A stretch of 64,000 nucleotides of DNA from WHSW01 sp963777775 (GCA_963777775.1 CAVZRL010000009.1:744001-808000); one strand, 5' to 3'. Numbered from the stretch's first letter, positions 32,204 through 41,522 are shown. Notes: generated by a model not told the origin, from the sequence alone. Numbers and translations: made by a program.

Positions 32204-33037
32204 TCATGTGCAGGGTGCCTCGCGAATCTGCCCCGCGTAGGGTCCGCGGCCGGTAACGGCTGCCGCTCCGCAGCGTGCCCCGAGCGCTGCCGCCTCCTCA
32301 GCCGAGCGGCCCTGCGCAAGCCCGAAGGTCAGACCCGCGGCAAAGGAATCCCCAGCGCCGTAGGTGTCGACAGCAACGCCGGGCAGGGGAGGAGCGGCCC
32401 ACTCGCTCCCGGCGTCATCGGCCGCCTCGAGGACGCCACCGGCGGCACCCGAAGTGCGCGCAACGAAACGTGGCGGCGGCTCGACCTCTCCCGGCGTGTA
32501 GCGCTCGCCCTCGTCCTCGGCGCTCGAGACGAGCACGTCGATCTCGACGCCCGCCATGGCCAGCGAATCGACCGCGCGCACGGTCGAGACGAGCCGGCGC
32601 GCCGCTCGCGCCGCCCGGACCGCCCCGGGATCGCCCGCCGTGAGATAGACGGCATCGGCGCCGTCGAGTTCGGCCCAGGGAAGCGGGTCATCCGCCTGTG
32701 GTCCCAAGCGCTGGCCAATCACGGTGATCGTGCGCTCGGCGCCGGCGTCGACGTGGACGAAGGCCCTCCGTTGCGGTTCGGATCGCCAGGCCGCCTCGAC
32801 CCGGACGCCGAGAGCCTCCAGCTCTCGCTTCGCTCGATGCCCGAGGTCGTCATCGCCGAGCGCGGTGAGGAAAAGGCACTCGCCGGCCAGGCGCGCAAGT
32901 TGCACGGCGGCGACGGCTCCTCCGCCTGCCGGTTCCTCCCAGTCCTCCAGTGCCTGAACGATCGCGCCGGGCTCGGGCACGGCCTCCACCCGCGCGAACT
33001 CGGCCCACTCAACGTGCCCGACGACTGCTACCCGCAT
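32204..33037 (-). CDS. PfkB-family carbohydrate kinase
   Basis: This 277-residue ribokinase-like enzyme phosphorylates a sugar or nucleoside. The N-terminal strand MRVAVVGHVEWAEF and the Gly-rich EEPAGGGAVAAVQLARLAG near residue 38 fit substrate-site PfkB signature 1. The C-terminal signature 2 is VAVDTYGAGDSFAAGLTFGL near 230, with the catalytic Asp in GAGDS. The ATG at 33037 starts at the first conserved strand, and the longer frame upstream is not conserved. The substrate cannot be read. It neighbours aldose epimerase and lactonase genes. The broken cyclase gene follows directly. Confidence 0.87.
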   Translation of the reverse strand: MRVAVVGHVEWAEFARVEAVPEPGAIVQALEDWEEPAGGGAVAAVQLARLAGECLFLTALGDDDLGHRAKRELEALGVRVEAAWRSEPQRRAFVHVDAGAERTITVIGQRLGPQADDPLPWAELDGADAVYLTAGDPGAVRAARAARRLVSTVRAVDSLAMAGVEIDVLVSSAEDEGERYTPGEVEPPPRFVARTSGAAGGVLEAADDAGSEWAAPPLPGVAVDTYGAGDSFAAGLTFGLAQGRSAEEAAALGARCGAAAVTGRGPYAGQIREAPCT

Positions 33038-33087
33038 CGGGCTGGGTAGTCTCGCACGCGCTGAATCGGCTCGACGCGACCCCGACA

Positions 33088-33210
33088 GTGCTGATCGCCC
33101 GCCGACTGCCGCCGGCCGGGATGGACCGTCTGGTTGAAACGTGCTCGATTTGGGGAGGGGGCCTCGATGTGCTGGCCCCACTGCGCGACGACGAGCCGCC
33201 GAATCGTGCG
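33088..33210 (+). pseudogene. Possible N-terminal stub of a D-2-hydroxyacid dehydrogenase
   Basis: A plus-strand reading from GTG 33088 gives VLIARRLPPAGMDRLVETC, then a Trp/Gly segment and LAPLRDDEPP. This resembles the first 40 residues of glyoxylate/hydroxypyruvate reductases and related D-2-hydroxyacid dehydrogenases. The similarity stops where the aldose epimerase gene ends on the other strand (33212). No NAD-binding domain follows. It may be a deletion remnant; chance similarity is possible because the match is short. Confidence 0.3.
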
Positions 33211-33211
33211 C

Positions 33212-34174
33212 CTAGTCGCGGCTGGGCTCGTGGTCGAGCTCCGCAACGGTTATCGAGAAGATCGCCTCGTAACGCCCACCGGGCTCGACCAGCGGAAGGT
33301 CGGGACCGCCGGCGACGAGAGCGTTGGTCGGCGCCGTCATCGGCTCGAAGGCCACAACATCGTCATCGGCAGGCGCAAAGACCTGGGCGAAGCGGTAGCC
33401 GGGACCGACGGACAGCTCGATTCGCCGGCCGCCGCCGGCGAGGACGAACGGCTCGGCGTCGACCGGGGCCAGGTATTCGTCATCGAAGGTCCTGGAGCCA
33501 AGCGGGCCGCTGTCTACCTGGACCGGGTCGCGCTCGCCGGTCGGGAGCATGCGTGGGTTGAGCTGCAGCCGCTCACGGACCGGGATCCTCACCTCCCAGT
33601 TGGCGCGATCGATCCCCGGGAGGCGCAGATAGGGGTGATAGCCGAACGAGATCGGCACCTTTGCGTCGCCGGACGCATGGACGGCCGTGGCCACGGTCAA
33701 TGTCCGATCTCGCAGGGTCGCCTCGAACCGCAACTGATGTGGGAACGGGAACGCGGCGATCAGCTCCTCGTGCCCGGCGAAGTCGAAGCTGGCGGACAGC
33801 ACGCCGCCGCTGCCCACGGCCTCGTGTCTGTCCACCTCCCATCCGCTTGCCGCAGCGAGCAGCCCGTGGATCGGCAGTCCGCCGGGCCCAAGCGCGATCG
33901 GCGCTGAACCCGAGTCAAGGACCACTTCCCTGCCGAGGACCGAGAAGCGCGGTCGCGCGACGCGATTCGCCCAAGGATGAAGCAGCGGGATGCCCATCGT
34001 CGATCGCTGCTCGATGTACGTCCGCAGGCCTCCGCGCTGGCCGAGCAGCTCCTCCCCGCGATGGCGCAGCGAGCACCCGACCATGCCCGCGCTGGGGACG
34101 AAGGCGGCCTCGACACCGGCGTTGGTCGCCAACGTCAGCGCGGGCAATCCCTCGACCATCCGCCTACCGATCAT
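33212..34174 (-). CDS. Aldose 1-epimerase family protein
   Basis: This 320-residue protein is a galactose mutarotase-like beta-sandwich. Typical segments are MGIPLLHPWANRVARPRF near residue 60, GLPIHGLLA near 100 (first catalytic His region), VPISFGYHPYLRLPG near 175 (second His) and VVAFEPMTAPTNAL near 275 (Glu base). It interconverts sugar anomers or epimerises hexose 6-phosphates. It is divergent from zwf (80 bp between starts), so it may supply the preferred anomer of glucose or glucose 6-phosphate to that enzyme; that is inference. ATG 34174 is used; an internal ATG five codons later is an alternative. Confidence 0.87.
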   Translation of the reverse strand: MIGRRMVEGLPALTLATNAGVEAAFVPSAGMVGCSLRHRGEELLGQRGGLRTYIEQRSTMGIPLLHPWANRVARPRFSVLGREVVLDSGSAPIALGPGGLPIHGLLAAASGWEVDRHEAVGSGGVLSASFDFAGHEELIAAFPFPHQLRFEATLRDRTLTVATAVHASGDAKVPISFGYHPYLRLPGIDRANWEVRIPVRERLQLNPRMLPTGERDPVQVDSGPLGSRTFDDEYLAPVDAEPFVLAGGGRRIELSVGPGYRFAQVFAPADDDVVAFEPMTAPTNALVAGGPDLPLVEPGGRYEAIFSITVAELDHEPSRD

Positions 34175-34254
34175 CTGGTGCCTCGGTCTTGATCGATCGG
34201 GTCGCGGTCCGTGGCACGAGCTCAGCCTTGCAGCAGTGCGAATAGGATGCGATT

Positions 34255-35649
34255 GTGGCGAGGAGAGACGTTCGACCGTGCGACGTCTTCGTGATCTTCG
34301 GGATCACCGGTGATCTGGCGAAGGTGATGACCTTCCACTCGCTTTACCGGCTCGAACAGCGCGGCCTGCTCGACTGTCCGATCGTCGGCGTCGCGGTCGA
34401 CGACTGGTCTGACGAGGACCTTCGCGAGCACGCCCGCGCCGCAATCGAGGGTGCCGGCGAGAAGGTGAAGCCCAAGGTCTTCAACCGGTTGCTCAAGCGC
34501 TTCTCGTACGTTCAGGGGGACTTCGCCGACAACGAGACCTACGAGCGCGCGGCCAGTCAGATCGAGGGCGCGAAGAGCCCGGTCTTCTACCTCGAGATCC
34601 CGCCCTCGCTGTTCGGGATGGTCGTCAAGGGACTCGCCGACGCGAAGCTGACCGCGAACGCCGCAATCGTGGTCGAGAAGCCGTTCGGCCACGACCTCGA
34701 CTCGGCTCGCCGGCTCGCCGAGGAGCTCCATCAGTACATCGACGAGTCACAGCTCTACCGGATCGACCACTTCCTCGGCAAGATGGGACTGGCCGAGATC
34801 CTCTACTTGCGCTTCGCCAACACGATGTTCGAGCCGGTCTGGAACCGAAACCACATCGCCTGCGTCCAGATCACGATGGCCGAGGACTTCGGGGTCGCGG
34901 ATCGCGGCCACTTCTACGACCCGGTTGGCGCGCTTCGAGACGTGGTCGTCAACCACCTGATGCAGGTGGTGGCGGCGGCCGCAATGGAGCCGCCGGCTGG
35001 CCGGGCGGCGCGCCCGCTGAAAGATGCAATGTTCGCCGTTTTCGCGGCGATGCCGGCCGGTGACCCCGCCCAATACGTCCGCGGGCAGCACGAGGGCTAC
35101 CGCAAGGTCAACGGCGTGGCCAAGAACTCGACCACCGAGACCTACGCCGCAGCACGCTTCGAGATCGACAACTGGCGCTGGGAGGGAGTTCCGTTCTTCA
35201 TCCGCAGCGGAAAGCTGCTTCCGGCGACGCAGACGGAGCTGCGTTTGATCTTCGAGCACCCGCCGCGACTTGGGTTCACCCCCTACCGACGGCCCGAGCC
35301 CGACCAGCTGGTGATGAAGCTCGACCCCTCGACGGGGATCAGGTTGCTGATCGACGCCCAGCGGAGCGATACCCGCGAGCCAGAGCGGATCAACCTCGAC
35401 ACGGAGTTTGCCGAAGAGGGGGGCGAGGGTCCGACCCCCTATGAGGTCCTGCTCCATGCCGCGATGCAGCGCGACAGCACCCGTTTCACGCGCCAGGACA
35501 ACATCGAGCAAACCTGGCGGATCATGCAGCCGCTGCTCGACAAGCCGCCGAAGGTCCACCGCTACAAGCCCGGGTCCTGGGGCCCGAAGGCCGCCGATCA
35601 GCTCGTCGCAGACTACGGCGGCTGGCACGGGCCGTGGATCGCGCAGTGA
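34255..35649 (+). CDS. zwf: Glucose-6-phosphate 1-dehydrogenase
   Basis: This 464-residue enzyme catalyses the first step of the oxidative pentose phosphate pathway. The nucleotide-binding start is FVIFGITGDLAKVMTFHSLY. EKPFGHDLDSARRL is near residue 143, and the substrate-site signature YRIDHFLGKMGLAEI near 163 contains the catalytic His region. The C-terminal KPGSWGPKAADQLVA stretch is also typical. TAGGAT (34243-34248) lies 6 bases before the GTG, suggesting a leaderless mRNA. Its stop overlaps the start of the GH15 gene (GTGA), so trehalose or glucan breakdown is coupled to glucose 6-phosphate oxidation. Confidence 0.95.
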   Translation: MARRDVRPCDVFVIFGITGDLAKVMTFHSLYRLEQRGLLDCPIVGVAVDDWSDEDLREHARAAIEGAGEKVKPKVFNRLLKRFSYVQGDFADNETYERAASQIEGAKSPVFYLEIPPSLFGMVVKGLADAKLTANAAIVVEKPFGHDLDSARRLAEELHQYIDESQLYRIDHFLGKMGLAEILYLRFANTMFEPVWNRNHIACVQITMAEDFGVADRGHFYDPVGALRDVVVNHLMQVVAAAAMEPPAGRAARPLKDAMFAVFAAMPAGDPAQYVRGQHEGYRKVNGVAKNSTTETYAAARFEIDNWRWEGVPFFIRSGKLLPATQTELRLIFEHPPRLGFTPYRRPEPDQLVMKLDPSTGIRLLIDAQRSDTREPERINLDTEFAEEGGEGPTPYEVLLHAAMQRDSTRFTRQDNIEQTWRIMQPLLDKPPKVHRYKPGSWGPKAADQLVADYGGWHGPWIAQ

Positions 35650-37529
35650 CCGAGGCGACCATGCCCCAGAGCGCGGCGGCGCCGTCGCCGTTTCCGCCGA
35701 TCGCCGACTACGCCTTTCTCTCCAACTGCCACACGGGCGCCCTCGTCGCTCCCGACGGCGCGATCGACTGGCTCTGCGTACCCCGGTTCGACTCACCGAG
35801 CGTGTTCGGCACCCTGCTCGACCGCCAGGGCGGCTCCTTTACGTTCGCGCCGTTCGGGATCAACGTGCCGACCGCGCGAATCTACGAGCCGGGCACGAAC
35901 ATCCTCTCCACCACCTGGCACACCCCGACCGGTTGGGTGCTGATCCGCGACGCGCTGACCATGGGCCCGAGCCTCGGGGAGGATCGAATCACGCCCCACA
36001 CCCGGCCTCCGGCCGACGAGGACGGGGAGCACCTCCTGGTCCGCACGGCGGTGTGCCTCGATGGGGAGGTCGAGATGGAGCTGATCTGCGAGCCGGAGTT
36101 CGACTACGGCCGTGTTCCGGCCGAGTGGAAGCTTGTCGGCGACGATCGGCGCACCGCCGACGCGACCGGGGCAGACGTGACGATCAGGCTCCGTTCCGAC
36201 ATTCCCCTTGGCATCGAGGGCGACTGGGTGCGTGCGCGACACCTCCTCCGGCAGGGAGATCAGGTCTACTGCTCGCTGTCGTGGGCGGAGGGCCTGGCCT
36301 CGCCCGAGGACATCGACGAGGCGAACGCCCACATGGCTGCCACCGCGCGCTATTGGCGCGGCTGGCTCGGCCGGGCGCGGATGCCCGACCACCGCTGGCG
36401 GGAGCCGATCCAGCGCTCGGCGCTGGCGATCAAGGGCCTCACCTACATGCCCACCGGCGCCACCGTGGCCGCGCTCACGACCTCGTTGCCCGAAACCCCC
36501 GGGGGCGAGCGCAACTGGGACTACCGATATACCTGGATGCGCGACACCACATTTACCCTGCAGGCGCTGCACTTCCTCAACCTCGATTGGGAGGCGGACG
36601 AGTTCATGCAGTTCCTCGCCGACCTCGAGGCCAACGAGGACGGCGCGCTGCAGATCATGTACGGGATCGACGGGCGCCGCGATCTGACCGAGTCGACGCG
36701 CGACGACCTCTCCGGCTATGCGGGGGCGAGCCCGGTCAGGATCGGCAACGGCGCCTTCGATCAGCGCCAGAACGACGTCTTCGGCGCCGTGCTCGACTCG
36801 ATCCATCTCCACACCCGGCGTAGCCAGCGCCTGCCGCGGCGGCTGTGGCCGATCGTCCAGTCGCAGGCCGAGTGCGCGACCAGAGTCTGGCGCGACCCCG
36901 ACCAGGGCATCTGGGAGGCGCGCGGCGCCCCGCAGCACTATGTCTCCTCGAAGCTGATGTGCTGGGTCGCGCTCGACCGGGCCTCGAAGCTGGGCGAGAT
37001 CGCGGGCGAATCCGACCAGGCATCGACCTGGCGCGCGACCGCCGACGAGATCCGCGAAGACATCCTCGCGCACGGGGTTCGCGACAGTGTCTTGCGCCAG
37101 CACTACGACACCGATGCGCTCGACGCCTCGACGCTGCTCGCGGCGTTGTTCGGGTTCCTGCCCGGGGACGACGAGACGCTGCGCAAGTCGGTCGAGGCGA
37201 TCGCCGATCAGCTGACCGAGGACGGCTTCGTCCTGCGCTACCGCACCGACGAGACCGACGATGGCCTGTCCGGCAAGGAGGGCAGCTTCCTGATCTGCTC
37301 CTTCTGGCTCGTCTCGGCGCTGGCGATCGTCGGCGAGCAGCAGGCGGCCCGCGACCTGATGGAGCGCCTGCTCAGCGTCGCCTCTCCGCTCGGGCTCTAC
37401 GCTGAGGAGTTCGATACGAGCACCGGCCGGCACCTGGGCAACTTCCCCCAGGCCTTCTCGCACCTCGCGCTGATCGAGGCCGCGGCGGCGATCATCCTCG
37501 CCGAGGTCTTGCAGGAGTACGGGGCGTGA
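35646..37529 (+). CDS. Glycoside hydrolase family 15 protein (trehalase/glucoamylase-like), copy 1
   Basis: This 627-residue enzyme has a beta-rich N-terminal domain (PPIADYAFLSNCHTGALV, then DGAIDWLCVPRFDSPSVFG) and an (alpha/alpha)6 catalytic domain from about residue 250. GERNWDYRYTWMRDTTFTLQ is near 285. The acid Glu is in QGIWEARGAPQHYVSSKLM near 420. The end FLICSFWLVSALAIVGEQ and LYAEEFD carries the second catalytic Glu region. Mycobacterial trehalases of this size are GH15 members, so trehalose is the likely substrate. It starts at GTG 35646 overlapping the zwf stop; ATG 35661 is an alternative. A paralogue is encoded at 50486. Confidence 0.88.
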   Translation: MTEATMPQSAAAPSPFPPIADYAFLSNCHTGALVAPDGAIDWLCVPRFDSPSVFGTLLDRQGGSFTFAPFGINVPTARIYEPGTNILSTTWHTPTGWVLIRDALTMGPSLGEDRITPHTRPPADEDGEHLLVRTAVCLDGEVEMELICEPEFDYGRVPAEWKLVGDDRRTADATGADVTIRLRSDIPLGIEGDWVRARHLLRQGDQVYCSLSWAEGLASPEDIDEANAHMAATARYWRGWLGRARMPDHRWREPIQRSALAIKGLTYMPTGATVAALTTSLPETPGGERNWDYRYTWMRDTTFTLQALHFLNLDWEADEFMQFLADLEANEDGALQIMYGIDGRRDLTESTRDDLSGYAGASPVRIGNGAFDQRQNDVFGAVLDSIHLHTRRSQRLPRRLWPIVQSQAECATRVWRDPDQGIWEARGAPQHYVSSKLMCWVALDRASKLGEIAGESDQASTWRATADEIREDILAHGVRDSVLRQHYDTDALDASTLLAALFGFLPGDDETLRKSVEAIADQLTEDGFVLRYRTDETDDGLSGKEGSFLICSFWLVSALAIVGEQQAARDLMERLLSVASPLGLYAEEFDTSTGRHLGNFPQAFSHLALIEAAAAIILAEVLQEYGA

Positions 37530-37779
37530 GCGACTACGACGTGATCGTGATTGGCAGCGGCGCGGCGGCGGCATCCTCGTCCATCGCCTCGCTTCCTCGA
37601 CGGACTGCAAGGCGCACGAACTCGACAACCTCTACGTGGTCGACACCAGTTTCTTCCCCAGCATCGGGGCCGTGAACCCGGCGCTCACGGCGATCGCCAA
37701 CTCCCTGCGGATCGGCGATCACCTGCTTCAGCGGCTGGGGGCAGCGGGGGATGGACCAGAGCCCGCTCGTGGCGGCTGA
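37526..37779 (+). pseudogene. GMC oxidoreductase reduced to its two ends
   Basis: GTG 37526 overlaps the GH15 stop (GTGA) and opens a classic FAD-binding start, SDYDVIVIGSGA. Within about 15 residues the sequence leaves that pattern. From about 37590, in another frame, comes a perfect GMC C-terminus, CKAHELDNLYVVDTSFFPS followed by GAVNPALTAIANSLRIGDHLL, ending at TGA 37777-37779. GMC enzymes are normally about 500-560 residues, so roughly 450 residues are missing and a frameshift is present at the junction. This is an internal deletion, or less likely an assembly collapse. The ndh gene starts inside it at 37751. Confidence 0.85.
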
Positions 37780-39091
37780 GGCCTCTGCAGGGCGCCGGCG
37801 AGTGGTGATCGTCGGCGGTGGGTTCGGCGGGCTTGCCGCCGCGAAGGAGTTGCGGCAAGCCGACGCCGAGGTGACGCTCGTCGATCGGATGAGCCATCAC
37901 CTGTTCCAGCCGCTCCTCTACCAGGCGGCGGCCGGCGGCCTGTCCGAGGGTCAGATCACGTCCCCGATCCGGGCGCTGCTGAAGCGACAGAAAAACGTCA
38001 GCGTCTTGATGGCGGAGGCGACCGCCGTTGACGTCGAGGGCCGCAAGCTGAGCCTCGACACCGGCGAGCAGCTCGAGTACGACAGCTTGATTCTCGCCTG
38101 CGGCGCTGACACCTCGTACTTTGGCCACGACGAATGGAAGCAGGTGTCCTACGGCCTCAAGACCCTGGCCGACGCCGTCCGGCTTCGCGCGCACATCTTC
38201 GGGGCGTTCGAAGAGGCCGAGCGGGCCACCGACCCGACGACGCGCGACGAGTGGCTGACCTTTGCGGTCGTCGGAGGCGGCCCAACCGGCGTCGAGACGA
38301 GCGGCGTGCTGGCGATCCTCGCCCGCGACCTGCGGCGTGACTTCTCGCGCATCGACACAACCAAAGCCCGGGTGATCCTCGTCGATGCCGGCGAGCGCGT
38401 CGTCCCAGCGTTCAGCAAGAAGCTGTCGGCCAAGGCGGCGAAGGAGCTCAACTCGCTCGGGGTGACGGTGCGCGAAGGTCTGCAGGCTACCGCGATCGAT
38501 GAGAGCGGCTTAACGGTCAAGGCGGGTGAAACCGAGGAGCGGATCGCCGCGCGGACGGTGATCTGGGCAGCCGGTGTTCACGCGGCGAAGCTGACCGAGG
38601 TGGTGGCGCGGGCCACCGGCGCGAGCACCGACCGCGGAGGTCGGATCGAGGTCAACCCCGACTGCACGATCCCGGGTCATCCCGAGATTTCCGCAATCGG
38701 GGACATGGCGAGACACCCCGGCGCCGACGGCAAGGCGCTGCCCGGGCTCGCGACCGTGGCGATTCAGCAGGCTCACCACGTCGCAAAGGCGATCCGGGCC
38801 GGCCAACCCGGCGCATCGACGCCCTTCCGCTACTTTGACAAGGGCGCGCTTGCGGTGGTCGGACGCGGCAGGGCGGTCTGCCAGGTGAGGGGGCGCGAGA
38901 TCTCCGGGCGCCTCGCCTTCTACATGTATCTCAGCGTTCATCTGTACTACCTGAGCGGTGTGCTGGGCAATCGACTCGGCGTGCTCAGGGCCTGGATCGA
39001 GGCACGGTTCGGTGTGGTGGAGAACCGGGTGATTGAAGGCCTGCTGCCCACGGGCCCCGATCGGGGTGCGGAGACGAAGGCGACCAAGTGA
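37751..39091 (+). CDS. ndh: Type II NADH dehydrogenase (NADH:quinone oxidoreductase)
   Basis: This 446-residue membrane-surface flavoprotein passes electrons from NADH to menaquinone without pumping. The FAD motif RRVVIVGGGFGGLAAAKEL starts at residue 15, HHLFQPLLYQAAAGGLS near 48 is the quinone-side signature, the NADH motif is FAVVGGGPTGVETSG near 170, and ISAIGDMA is near 315. The C-terminal amphipathic region (LAFYMYLSVHLYYLSG) should bind the membrane. It overlaps the GMC remnant at its start and cydA at its stop (GTGA). With cydAB it forms a compact NADH-to-oxygen chain that bypasses the bc complex. Confidence 0.92.
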   Translation: MDQSPLVAAEASAGRRRVVIVGGGFGGLAAAKELRQADAEVTLVDRMSHHLFQPLLYQAAAGGLSEGQITSPIRALLKRQKNVSVLMAEATAVDVEGRKLSLDTGEQLEYDSLILACGADTSYFGHDEWKQVSYGLKTLADAVRLRAHIFGAFEEAERATDPTTRDEWLTFAVVGGGPTGVETSGVLAILARDLRRDFSRIDTTKARVILVDAGERVVPAFSKKLSAKAAKELNSLGVTVREGLQATAIDESGLTVKAGETEERIAARTVIWAAGVHAAKLTEVVARATGASTDRGGRIEVNPDCTIPGHPEISAIGDMARHPGADGKALPGLATVAIQQAHHVAKAIRAGQPGASTPFRYFDKGALAVVGRGRAVCQVRGREISGRLAFYMYLSVHLYYLSGVLGNRLGVLRAWIEARFGVVENRVIEGLLPTGPDRGAETKATK

Positions 39092-40497
39092 CAGACGCCG
39101 GCTCGGTAATCGATCTCCTGCCGAGTCTGCTGGGGGCGTCTTCCGAGCTGCTTCCGGCTCGCAGCCAGATGGCGTTCACGCTCGGCTTCCACATCATCCT
39201 CGCGTGCATCGGCGTCGCCTTTCCGGCGATGATGCTGATCGCCAACTGGATCGGGCTGAAGCGCGACGACGACGTCGCGCTCGGGCTGGCGCGGCGCTGG
39301 TCGAAGGTCGCCGCGGTCACATTCGCGGTCGGCGCGGTGACCGGCACGGTGCTCTCGTTCGAGTTCGGCCTCCTGTGGCCCGCGTTCACGGGCCGCTTCG
39401 GCGACGTGTTCGGGATCCTGTTCGCGATCGAGGGGATCTTCTTCTTCCTCGAGGCGATCTTTATCGCGATCTACATCTTCGGCTGGGATCGGCTGAGCGG
39501 CTGGGCGCACTTCTGGACCGGCGTGCCGATCGCGATCTGCGGGATCGGCGGCGCCTTCTCGGTGGTCAGCGTCAACGCCTGGATGAACCAACCCCAGGGC
39601 TACACCCTCGACGCTGCGGGCAACGTCACCGACATCGATCCGCTGAAGGTGATCTTCAACCCGGCGGTCCCTTACGAGGTCCCGCACATGATCCTCGCCG
39701 CCTACCTGGTCACCTGCTTCCTGGTGGCCTCGGTGTACGCGGTCGGGATGCTGCGCGGGCGCCGCGATCGCCATCACCGACTCGGCCTGCTGATACCACT
39801 GACGGTCGGTTGCATCCTGGCGCCGATCCAGTTCATGGTCGGCGACACTGCGGCGCGCGAGATCGCCAAGGACCAGCCGATCAAGTTCGCCGCGATGGAG
39901 TGCGTGCAGACGACCCACACCCACGTCACCGAGTACATCGGGGGCCTCTGTACCGAGGACGGGGTCGAAGGGGGGATCGGCATTCCGGGACTTGACTCGT
40001 GGTTGGTCGGCTTCAGCACGGACACCGAGGTCACCGGTCTCGACACGGTGCCCGCCAGGGACCGACCGCCGGCCAACACCCTCCTGCATTGGGCCTTCGA
40101 CTTGATGGTCGGGGTCGGATCGGCCCTGATTGCGCTCGGGCTCTGGTTCGGGATCGCCTGGTGGCGAAAACGCGACATCCCCCAGACACCCTGGTTCCTG
40201 CGGGCGGTGGCGATCTCCGGCGTGGCCACGGTCCTCGCGATGGAGGCCGGCTGGATCGTCACCGAGGTCGGGCGCCAGCCGTGGATCGTCTATGAGGTGA
40301 TGCGAACCGAGGATGCGGTGACCGGGGCCAGCGGGATCTGGGTGACCTTCTCGATCGTGCTCGTCCTCTACGCGGTGCTCGGGACGGCGACCGTGCTCAT
40401 CCTGCGGAGAATGGCGCGGCGCTGGCGCGAGGAGGGGGAGGAGGCGGTCGGCGTTCCCTACGGGCCGTCGTCTGAGCCGGCGGAGGAGAGGGCGTGA
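39088..40497 (+). CDS. cydA: Cytochrome bd oxidase subunit I
   Basis: This 469-residue subunit holds the three haems of the bd-type quinol oxidase. Characteristic segments are the haem-ligand helix FTLGFHIILACIGVAFPAM near residue 30, EFGLLWPAFTGRFGDVFG and FAIEGIFFFLEAIFIAIYIFGWD near 90-130, and the GMLRGRRDRHHRL loop. VLAMEAGWIVTEVGRQPWIVY near 385 includes the conserved Gly-Arg-Gln-Pro. The periplasmic Q-loop is short. It starts by GTGA overlap with ndh and overlaps cydB in the same way, so all three genes are coupled. Confidence 0.95.
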   Translation: MTDAGSVIDLLPSLLGASSELLPARSQMAFTLGFHIILACIGVAFPAMMLIANWIGLKRDDDVALGLARRWSKVAAVTFAVGAVTGTVLSFEFGLLWPAFTGRFGDVFGILFAIEGIFFFLEAIFIAIYIFGWDRLSGWAHFWTGVPIAICGIGGAFSVVSVNAWMNQPQGYTLDAAGNVTDIDPLKVIFNPAVPYEVPHMILAAYLVTCFLVASVYAVGMLRGRRDRHHRLGLLIPLTVGCILAPIQFMVGDTAAREIAKDQPIKFAAMECVQTTHTHVTEYIGGLCTEDGVEGGIGIPGLDSWLVGFSTDTEVTGLDTVPARDRPPANTLLHWAFDLMVGVGSALIALGLWFGIAWWRKRDIPQTPWFLRAVAISGVATVLAMEAGWIVTEVGRQPWIVYEVMRTEDAVTGASGIWVTFSIVLVLYAVLGTATVLILRRMARRWREEGEEAVGVPYGPSSEPAEERA

Positions 40498-41522
40498 GCA
40501 AGGCCGATATCGCGGCGGCGATCCTCTGGGTGGGGGCGACCCTGTACGCCGTCTTCGGCGGCGCCGACTTCGGGGCCGGGTTCTGGTCGCTCGTCGGCGG
40601 CAGCGGTGAGCGCGCCGAGCGGGCGCGGAGGCTGATCGACTCGGCGATCGGGCCGGTGTGGGAGGCCAACCACGTCTGGTTGATCTTCATCCTCGTCGTG
40701 CTTTGGACCGCGTTCTCGGTCGCCTTCGAGGCGGTGATGTCGACGCTTTTCATCCCGCTCTGCCTCGCCGCGCTCGGGATCGTCCTTCGCGGCTCGGGCT
40801 TCGCTTTCCATGAGGTCGTCAAGCGACCCTCCGAGCGCAGCTTCGCCGAGCACCTGTTCGCGGCATCGTCGGTGATCACCCCGTTCTTCATGGGCACCGT
40901 GGTCGGCGCGATCGCCGCGGGGCGCGTCCCGGTCGGCAACGCCGCCGGAGACCCGTGGTCGAGCTGGCTGAACCCGGTCTCGATCCTGGTCGGGGTGCTG
41001 TTCGTCGCCACCGGCGCCTACTTGGCGGCCGTCTTCCTGATCACCGACGCCCGCCACGCCGGCGACGAGGACCTCGAGCGCTACTTCTCGGCCCGCGCCC
41101 TCGTGGCGGCGCTGGTCACCGGCGCGATCGCGATCGCCGGGATCTTCGTCCTCCGCGACGACGCCCGCTACGTCTACGACCGCCTCACGGCCGAGGCACT
41201 GCCGCTGGTGATCGCTTCGGCGGTCTGCGGGATCGGGGCGATCGTCCTGATCCGCCGCGGCGCCCGGCGCGGCGCCCGGCCGCTCGCCGTCGGCGCGGTC
41301 GTCGCCGTGATCTGGGGCTGGGGCGTCGCCCAATTCCCATATCTGCTTCCCGAGAGCCTGACGATCTCCCAGGGCGCCGGCACCGGCCCGACGCTGACGA
41401 TGGTGATCATCGTCTTCGTAGTCGCGGCCGTGCTGGTGCTGCCGGCGCTCGGCCTGCTCTACGTCCTCAGTCAGCGCAGCATGCTCGAGGAGGAGAGCGG
41501 GTTAGGCGAGCGCCCCGGGTAA
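40494..41522 (+). CDS. cydB: Cytochrome bd oxidase subunit II
   Basis: This 342-residue polytopic protein pairs with CydA. The N-terminal GADFGAGFWSLVGG and the following WEANHVWLIFILVVLWTAFSVAFEA (residues about 20-80) are the signature of the family. Eight or so helices follow. The gene begins at GTG overlapping the cydA stop. No cydX- or cydDC-like gene is next to it in this window. The downstream 91 bases before the convergent propeller gene show no clear terminator. Confidence 0.94.
   Translation: MSKADIAAAILWVGATLYAVFGGADFGAGFWSLVGGSGERAERARRLIDSAIGPVWEANHVWLIFILVVLWTAFSVAFEAVMSTLFIPLCLAALGIVLRGSGFAFHEVVKRPSERSFAEHLFAASSVITPFFMGTVVGAIAAGRVPVGNAAGDPWSSWLNPVSILVGVLFVATGAYLAAVFLITDARHAGDEDLERYFSARALVAALVTGAIAIAGIFVLRDDARYVYDRLTAEALPLVIASAVCGIGAIVLIRRGARRGARPLAVGAVVAVIWGWGVAQFPYLLPESLTISQGAGTGPTLTMVIIVFVVAAVLVLPALGLLYVLSQRSMLEEESGLGERPG

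Noticed and set aside
41255..41290. Short GC repeat (CGGCGCCCGGCGCGGCGCCCGG) inside cydB
   Set aside because: It encodes ordinary cydB residues in an Arg/Gly-rich loop; no more than local low complexity.
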